Assembly (NCBI RefSeq): GCF_030283145.1
Contig: NZ_JASNWE010000003.1
Span: 1,054,001 to 1,118,000 of the forward strand
Length of the DNA: 64,000 nt
Reading direction: 5' to 3'
DNA from: Actinomadura xylanilytica
GTDB taxonomy: Bacteria > Actinomycetota > Actinomycetes > Streptosporangiales > Streptosporangiaceae
The position numbers and the translations under genes are program-made. Shown one piece after another: positions 56,535 through 64,000 of this stretch. Numbering within the stretch: the first letter of the stretch is position 1; each line of letters begins with the position of its first letter. Below the pieces are notes generated by a model that had not been told where the DNA came from, made no database searches, and was given only the letters and a program-made list of their open reading frames with translations.

Positions 56535-57209
56535 TCAGGGCTCGAAGCGGTACCCCATGCCCGGCTCGGTGATCAGGTGCCGGGGCCTGGACGGGTCGGG
56601 CTCCAGCTTGCGGCGCAGCGCCGCCAGGTAGACGCGCAGGTAGTGGGTCTCCTTGAGGTAGGACGGGCCCCAGACCTCGGCCAGGAGCTGGCGCTGCGCG
56701 ATGAGCTTGCCCGGGTTGCGCACCAGCGGTTCCAGGACACCCCATTCGGTCGGGGTCAGATGCACCCGCTCCTCCCCCGCCGTGACGGTCTTGCGGGCCA
56801 GGTCGACCACCCACGGCCCGAGCCGGGCGGTCGGGGACGACTCCCCCGCGGGCGCGCGGCGGGTGATCGCGCGGATCCGGGCCAGCAGCTCGTCCACCCC
56901 GAACGGCTTGGTGACGTAGTCGTCGGCGCCCGCGTCCAGGGCGTCCACCTTGTCCCTGCTGCCCGCCCGGCCGGACAGCACGATGATCGGGACCTCGGTC
57001 CAGCCGCGCAGTCCCCGGATCACGTCCACGCCGTCCAGGTCGGGCAGCCCGAGGTCGAGCACGACCAGGTCGGGATGCCAGTCGGCGGCGCGGGTCAGCG
57101 CCTGGCCGCCGTTCGCCGCGACCCGGACGTCGTAGTCGCGGGCGCGCAGGTTGAGGCGGAGGGTGGCCAGGATCTGCGGCGAGTCGTCGACCACCAGCAC
57201 GCGTGTCAT
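56535..57209 (-). CDS. kdpE: KdpE response regulator of the kdp operon
   Basis: A 224-residue OmpR-family regulator with VDDSPQILATL, VVLDLGLPDLDG holding the phospho-acceptor Asp, TKPFGVDELLAR and the winged helix LTPTEWGVLEPLVRNPGKLI. The last gene of kdpABCDE in this window, coupled to kdpD by ATGA overlap (57206-57209). It activates kdp expression under potassium limitation. It is very similar to the stand-alone KdpE at 48425. Confidence 0.93.
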   Translation of the reverse strand: MTRVLVVDDSPQILATLRLNLRARDYDVRVAANGGQALTRAADWHPDLVVLDLGLPDLDGVDVIRGLRGWTEVPIIVLSGRAGSRDKVDALDAGADDYVTKPFGVDELLARIRAITRRAPAGESSPTARLGPWVVDLARKTVTAGEERVHLTPTEWGVLEPLVRNPGKLIAQRQLLAEVWGPSYLKETHYLRVYLAALRRKLEPDPSRPRHLITEPGMGYRFEP

Positions 57210-60001
57210 CGTTCTCCTCGTTCGTGCTCGTGCACCGCCGGATCGGCGGGCGGACGCGGCGTCGGGGGCGGCGGGGGCGACAGGGGCGGCGGGAGCGTCG
57301 CGGCCAGGGCCAAGGCCGGCGGCGGGGTCGGGTGCGGCGGGGCGGGGGCGATGGCGGGCAGGTCGAGCACCATGGTCAGGCCGCCGCCGGGCGTCTCCTC
57401 CATCACGATCGCCCCGTCCATCGCCTCGGCGAGGCCGCGGGACAGCGCGAGCCCGAGGCCGACGCCGGTGTGGTTGTCGCGGTCGCCGAGCCGCTGGAAC
57501 GGCTCGAAGACCCGGTCCCGGTCGGCGGCCGGGATCCCCGGGCCCCGGTCGATGACGCGCAGCTCCAGCCGGTCGGCGTGCGCGCTCGCGGTGACGAGCA
57601 CCGGCCGTCCCGGCGGGCTGTGCCGGACGGCGTTGGCGATCACGTTGACCAGCACCCGCTCCAGCAGCGCCGGGTCGGCCAGGACCTCCGGCAGCCCCTC
57701 CGGGATGCGGATCTCCACATCGTCCCGGCCGAGGTCGCCGAGGTCGCCGAGCGCGCGCGGGACGGCGTCCTCGGCGGCGACCGGCCGCAGCGCGAGGCCG
57801 AGCGCGCCCGCCTGGAGCCGGCTCATGTCCAGCAGGTTGGCGACGAGCCGGTCGAGCCGGTCCAGCGACTCGGCGGCGGTGGCGACCAGCTCGTCCTGGT
57901 CCTCGAGGCTCCAGATCACGTCCGGGCTGCGCAGGCTCTCCACCGCGGCCTTGGCGGACGCGAGCGGGGTGCGCAGGTCGTGGCTGACCGCGTTCAGCAG
58001 GGCGGTCCGCATCCGGTCGGCGGCGGCGAGGGGCCGCACCCGCTCGGCGGCCTCGGCCAGCCGCTGGTGGCGGAGCGCGACGGCGGCCTGCGCGCCGAAC
58101 GCCTCCAGCACCCGCCGGTCGGACGCGGGGAGCGTCCGGCCGCGGAGCACCAGCGCCAGCGACTCGTCCACCAGGACGGCCGAGTTGACGTCGCCGCCCG
58201 GCAGCGGCCCCTCGCCGTCCGGGCAGGTGCACGGCTCGCCGCCCGCGTTGGCGACGACGACCCAGCAGTCGGGGTCGCGGTTGGTCGCCGGGGTGTTCGG
58301 CTCGTCCGGGTCGCGTTCCAGCAGCGTGACCGAGGTGAGGCCGTAGGTCTCGCGGAGCCGCCCGAGGATGCCGGCCAGCGCCCCCGAGCCGCCCCGGACG
58401 CCGTGGACACCGCGGCGTCCGGCCGTCGACGGGCCGCCGGACTCCCCCGCGCCCGCGCCCGCCCCGGCCGGTTCGGCCGGCCCGCCCCGCAGGATGTCGC
58501 CGGCCAGCGTGGACAGCACCTCGCCGTCCGCGCGGGCCTGCGCCGCCTCACGGCTCTTGCGGGCGGTGAGGTCGACGATCGTGCTGACCGTCACGCCCAC
58601 CACCACGTAGATCAGGAGCTGGAGGAACGCCTCCGGGTCGTGCACGGTGAAGTGGTGGATCGGCGGGGTGAAGTAGTAGTTGAGCAGCAGCGAGCCGCCG
58701 ATCGCCGCGAACAGCGCCGGGTACAGGCCGCCGACCAGCGCCACCCCGATGACCGCCGCCTGGAACAGCAGGATGTCGCTGGTCAGCGACAGCTCCGCGC
58801 GCTGGTGGTAGAGCACGGCGGTGAGCAGCGGCAGCCCGAGCAGGCTCAGCACGAACCCGGCGTTGCGCCGCGCGTCGGGCACGCCCCAGGCCGAGCGCAG
58901 GGCCTTCCACCGCCGCCCCTGGCCGGCCTCCTCGTGCGTGACCAGGTGCACGTCGATCGCCCCGGACTGCGCGCTGGTCGTGACGCCCACGCCGCGCGAG
59001 AAGAGCTGCGCGAGGCGTCCGCGGCGGGACGCGCCCAGCACAAGCTGGGTCGCGTTGACGCCGCGCGCGAAGTCGAGCAGCGCGTCCGGCACGTTCGACC
59101 CGACGACCTGGTGGTAGCTGCCGCCGAGGCTCTCGGCCAGCGCGCGCTGCCGGGCGAGGTTGGCCGGGCCCGCGTCGGTCAGCCCGTCGCTGCGCGCGAC
59201 GTGCACGGCGAGCAGGTCGGCGCCCTTGCTGCGGTCGGCGATCCGCGCCGCGCGGCGGATCAGCGTGTCGCCCTCCGGTCCGCCGGTGAGCGCGACCACC
59301 ACCCGCTCCCGCGCCTCCCAGGTGCCGCGGATGTCGTGCTCGGCCCGGTACCGGCCGAGCTGGTCGTCGACCTTGTCGGCCAGCCACAGCAGCGCCAGCT
59401 CGCGCAGCGCGGTCAGGTTGCCGACCCGGAAGTAGTTGCCGAGCGCGGCGTCGACCTTCTCCGGCGCGTACACGTTGCCGTGCGCCATCCGCCGCCGCAG
59501 CGCCTCCGGCGCCATGTCGACCAGCTCGATCTGCTCGGCGCCGCGCACCACCTCGTCCGGGACGGTCTCGCGCTGCGGGACGCCGGTGATCCGCTCGACG
59601 ACGTCGTTGACCGAGTCCAGGTGCTGGACGTTCACCGTCGAGACGACGTCGATGCCGGCCTCGACGATCTCCTCGATGTCCTGCCAGCGCTTGGCGTTGC
59701 GCGAGCCGGGCACGTTGGTGTGCGCCAGCTCGTCCACCAGCACCACCTCGGGACGCCGCGCGATCACCGCGTCCACGTCCAGCTCGGTGAACTCCGTCCC
59801 CCGGTAGGACACGGTCCTCCGGGGGACGGTCTCCAGCCCCTCCAGCACCTCCGCGGTCCGGGCCCGCCCGTGGGTCTCGACGTACCCGACGATCAGGTCG
59901 GTGCCGCGGTCGCGCCGCCGCCCGCCCTCGGCGAGCATCGCGTAGGTCTTGCCCACCCCGGGCGCCGCGCCCAGGTAGATCCGCAGCCGGCCGCGGCCCA
60001 T
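57206..60001 (-). CDS. kdpD: KdpD sensor histidine kinase of the kdp operon
   Basis: A 931-residue KdpD: ATP-binding KdpD domain (LRIYLGAAPGVGKTYAML), universal-stress domain (about 240-370, VVALTGGPEGDTLI), four helices near 385-480, a GAF-like part with a Gly/Pro-rich insertion (about 500-545), then SHDLRTPLASAK with His near 671 and the ATPase boxes. The C-terminal tail is Pro-rich and unlike the other copy. GAGGAGG precedes ATG 60001. It follows kdpC by 25 bases. In relatives KdpD also binds c-di-AMP. Confidence 0.94.
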   Translation of the reverse strand: MGRGRLRIYLGAAPGVGKTYAMLAEGGRRRDRGTDLIVGYVETHGRARTAEVLEGLETVPRRTVSYRGTEFTELDVDAVIARRPEVVLVDELAHTNVPGSRNAKRWQDIEEIVEAGIDVVSTVNVQHLDSVNDVVERITGVPQRETVPDEVVRGAEQIELVDMAPEALRRRMAHGNVYAPEKVDAALGNYFRVGNLTALRELALLWLADKVDDQLGRYRAEHDIRGTWEARERVVVALTGGPEGDTLIRRAARIADRSKGADLLAVHVARSDGLTDAGPANLARQRALAESLGGSYHQVVGSNVPDALLDFARGVNATQLVLGASRRGRLAQLFSRGVGVTTSAQSGAIDVHLVTHEEAGQGRRWKALRSAWGVPDARRNAGFVLSLLGLPLLTAVLYHQRAELSLTSDILLFQAAVIGVALVGGLYPALFAAIGGSLLLNYYFTPPIHHFTVHDPEAFLQLLIYVVVGVTVSTIVDLTARKSREAAQARADGEVLSTLAGDILRGGPAEPAGAGAGAGESGGPSTAGRRGVHGVRGGSGALAGILGRLRETYGLTSVTLLERDPDEPNTPATNRDPDCWVVVANAGGEPCTCPDGEGPLPGGDVNSAVLVDESLALVLRGRTLPASDRRVLEAFGAQAAVALRHQRLAEAAERVRPLAAADRMRTALLNAVSHDLRTPLASAKAAVESLRSPDVIWSLEDQDELVATAAESLDRLDRLVANLLDMSRLQAGALGLALRPVAAEDAVPRALGDLGDLGRDDVEIRIPEGLPEVLADPALLERVLVNVIANAVRHSPPGRPVLVTASAHADRLELRVIDRGPGIPAADRDRVFEPFQRLGDRDNHTGVGLGLALSRGLAEAMDGAIVMEETPGGGLTMVLDLPAIAPAPPHPTPPPALALAATLPPPLSPPPPPTPRPPADPAVHEHERGER

Positions 60002-60026
60002 CGCGCCTCCTCGGTGAAACGGTGGG

Positions 60027-60944
60027 TCAGCCGCGCGTCGGGAACGCGGCGTCCAGTGCCATGTTGAGTTCGAGGACGTTGACCCGCGGCTCGCCCGTGA
60101 AGCCGGCGCCCCGGCCGCTGCGGTGCTCCCCGACCAGCGTGCGGACCTGCGCGGGCGACACCCCGCGGGCCTGCGCGACCCGGTTGACCTGGATGCCCGC
60201 GTACGCGGGGCTGATGTGCGGGTCGAGGCCGCTGCCGCTGGCGGTGACCGCGTCGGTGGGCACGGCCGGGTGCGCCGGCGCGTCCCCCTTGATCGGCACG
60301 GTCAGTCCCTTGGCGTAGTCCTGACCGAACCGGGCGAGCTGCACCGGCAGGCCGCGGTAGGTCGCGATGAAGGGGGCCTTCACCACGCCCTCCTGCTCGT
60401 TCAGGCTGACGACGCGGGTCGGGTGCGGGACGGTGCCGTTCGCCGAGCGGGTGCCGAACACCGCCAGCACCGCGCCGACGCCGCCCGGGGTGCAGAACGG
60501 GCGGGAGCCGTCGACCCCGTCCAGTTCCCCGGCGTCCTTGCTGCGCTCGCAGACCTGGGTGAGCAGGCTCTGCCTGGCGTTCTCGTCCTCCTTGCCCGCC
60601 TTGGCCAGCGCGGGGTCGGGCAGGGTGTCGACGATGTCCTCGGGGCCGAGGTTGCCCGCCCCCGACGCCATCGCGTCGTAGCCGTCGCCGGCGTTGGACG
60701 GGCGGCTCTGGAAGTACTGCTTGAGCGGTTTCCCGTCCTTGTCGGTGAACGACTGCCCGATCAGGTCGCTGCCGACGGTCCTGCCGCCGGCCTTGACGTA
60801 GGAGCCGTCGGCGTTGCCCTTCAGGCCGGGGATCTGGCCGACCGCGAAGACGGCCAGCGGGTAGACGAGGCCGAGCACGACGGTGAGGACGAGCACGGCG
60901 CGGACGGCGGCCAGGTGGCGGCGCGTCCAGGTGGGCAGGCGCAT
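60027..60944 (-). CDS. kdpC: KdpC, potassium-transporting ATPase subunit, extended form
   Basis: A 305-residue KdpC with an N-terminal membrane helix (AVLVLTVVLGLVYPLAVFAV), the GQSFTDKDGKPLKQYFQSRPS segment and the C-terminal SGSGLDPHISPAYAGIQVNR and NVLELNMALD motifs. Typical KdpC has about 190-200 residues; here about 100 extra residues lie in the middle (from DDIVDTLPDPALA-like sequence to GQDYAKGL), including two Cys. KdpC stabilises the pump and affects ATP affinity. It starts one base before the kdpB stop region. Confidence 0.92.
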   Translation of the reverse strand: MRLPTWTRRHLAAVRAVLVLTVVLGLVYPLAVFAVGQIPGLKGNADGSYVKAGGRTVGSDLIGQSFTDKDGKPLKQYFQSRPSNAGDGYDAMASGAGNLGPEDIVDTLPDPALAKAGKEDENARQSLLTQVCERSKDAGELDGVDGSRPFCTPGGVGAVLAVFGTRSANGTVPHPTRVVSLNEQEGVVKAPFIATYRGLPVQLARFGQDYAKGLTVPIKGDAPAHPAVPTDAVTASGSGLDPHISPAYAGIQVNRVAQARGVSPAQVRTLVGEHRSGRGAGFTGEPRVNVLELNMALDAAFPTRG

Positions 60945-60945
60945 G

Positions 60946-63116
<2,171 letters not shown>

Positions 63117-63117
<1 letters not shown>

Positions 63118-64000
63118 TAGTGGATTCCTTCGGCCAACGGCCCGAGCGCGAGCGCCGGGAGGAAAGTGAGCGCGACCAGGACGACGGTGACCCCGACGAC
63201 CATGCCGACGAACTGCGGCCGGTGCGTGGGGAGCGTGCCCTCGGACGCCGGGGTCCCGCCCTGCTTGGCCAGCGATCCGGCCAGCGCGAGCACGAAGATG
63301 ATCGGGACGAACCGTCCGAACGCCATGCACAGGCCGAGCGCGGTGTCGTACCAGACGGTGTTGACCGTCAGGCCCGCGAACGCCGACCCGTTGTTGTTGG
63401 ACGCCGAGGTGAAGGCGTACAGGATCTCGCTGAGCCCGTGCGCGCCGCCGTTCAGCAGCCCGTCCCGGCCGCTGGTGGTGGCGATCGCCGCGGCGGTCCC
63501 GCACAGCACCAGGATCGGGGTGATCAGGAAGTAGCTCGCGGCGAACTTGATCTCGCGCGGACCGATCTTCTTGCCGAGGTACTCGGGGGTGCGGCCGACC
63601 ATGAGCCCGGCCACGAACACGGTGATCACCGCGAGCACCAGCATGCCGTACAGGCCGGACCCGACGCCGCCCGGCGCGACCTCGCCGAGCTGCATGTTGA
63701 ACATCGTCATCATGCCGCCGAGGCTGGTGTAGGAGTCGTGGAAGGAGTCCACGGCGCCGGTCGAGGTCAGCGTGGTGGCGCCGGCGAAGGTCGCCGAGTT
63801 CGACACCCCGAACCGCGCCTCCACGCCCTCCATCGCGCCGCCCGCGGCGACCGGGACGGTGCCGTGGTGGATGAGCTGGAAGACGTTCACCAGCGTGATG
63901 CTGATGATCGCGATGGTCGCCATCACGCCGGCGATCGCGTAGCCCTGCCGGTTCTGCCCGACCATCCGGCCGAACGTGCGGCACAGCGCGAACGGGATGA
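63117..64000 (-). CDS. kdpA: KdpA, potassium-binding subunit (N-terminus outside window)
   Basis: The C-terminal 294 residues of KdpA; the frame is open to the window edge at 64000. Seen are FGRMVGQNRQGYAIAGVMAT, FTSASNNNGSAFAGLTVNT (the third or fourth selectivity-filter loop), FIRKIG-type charged segments (EYLGKKIGPREIKFAASYFL) and several helices. KdpA resembles a Trk-type channel with four pore loops. First visible gene of the kdp operon. Confidence 0.95.

Overview
The window is about 64 kb of very GC-rich, gene-dense DNA from an actinomycete chromosome. The gene content points to a Thermomonosporaceae-like (Actinomadura-type) organism: Tat-exported PhoD, an F420-type LLM oxidoreductase, PknG, TrkA-like and KdpD proteins, DUF3152/DUF3159/DUF1906 proteins, GTG starts, ATGA/GTGA gene overlaps and hairpin terminators mostly without U-tracts. 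The genus is an inference from content only. Both window edges cut genes: a Gfo/Idh/MocA oxidoreductase on the left and kdpA on the right.

Layout. (1) 1-6.7 kb: sugar and polysaccharide use, with an oxidoreductase, a sugar-binding lipoprotein, Tat-exported PhoD, a rhamnogalacturonan-lyase-like carbohydrate-binding protein and a secreted GH3 beta-glucosidase. (2) 6.7-9.6 kb: an accessory-looking patch with a shortened NAD(P)-binding protein, a compact four-gene tRNA cluster (Ser, Met, Arg, His) on the minus strand behind a terminator hairpin and a short leader ORF, and a recent duplication of a SnoaL-like gene. (3) 9.6-17.7 kb: a GyrI-like protein, a GT39 glycosyltransferase, a GNAT protein, a Nudix hydrolase, a large secreted sugar dehydrogenase with PKD and F5/8C domains, a kinase-like phosphotransferase and a zinc-ribbon protein. 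(4) 17.8-26.7 kb: nucleic-acid maintenance, with the Hen1-Pnkp RNA repair pair, a DUF3152 protease-like protein, a bacterial-type PARG, and a HelD/HelR-like RNA polymerase recycling ATPase divergent from a TetR gene. (5) 26.7-34.7 kb: a TetR-MFS efflux pair with an operator array, an LLM oxidoreductase, a lysin/holin/XRE-like cluster, an epimerase and a thioesterase. (6) 35.0-37.7 kb: a four-gene minus-strand operon with an SRPBCC protein and an 11-residue-repeat protein, resembling accessory proteins of actinobacterial gas-vesicle clusters. (7) 38.0-48.3 kb: a block matching the mycobacterial order Rv2689c-Rv2694c (rRNA methyltransferase, APC/KimA-like permease, two TrkA-like proteins, DUF3159 protein, OB-fold protein), interrupted by pknG and a GlnX-like gene. 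(8) 48.4-64.0 kb: a stand-alone kdpDE pair, an L,D-transpeptidase, a membrane protein, an ABC exporter, then kdpABCDE on the minus strand.

Potassium homeostasis is the main theme of the right half: a Kdp pump, two KdpDE-type systems, paired TrkA-type regulators and a KimA-like permease. RNA repair and transcription rescue are the theme of the middle. The most unusual structure is the tRNA cluster at 7.4-7.9 kb. A 24-codon ORF with a strong ribosome binding site, rich in the codons read by the four downstream tRNAs, is followed by an intrinsic terminator placed 12 bases before the first tRNA. This looks like a possible attenuator of a tRNA operon, although off-frame composition bias could also explain it.
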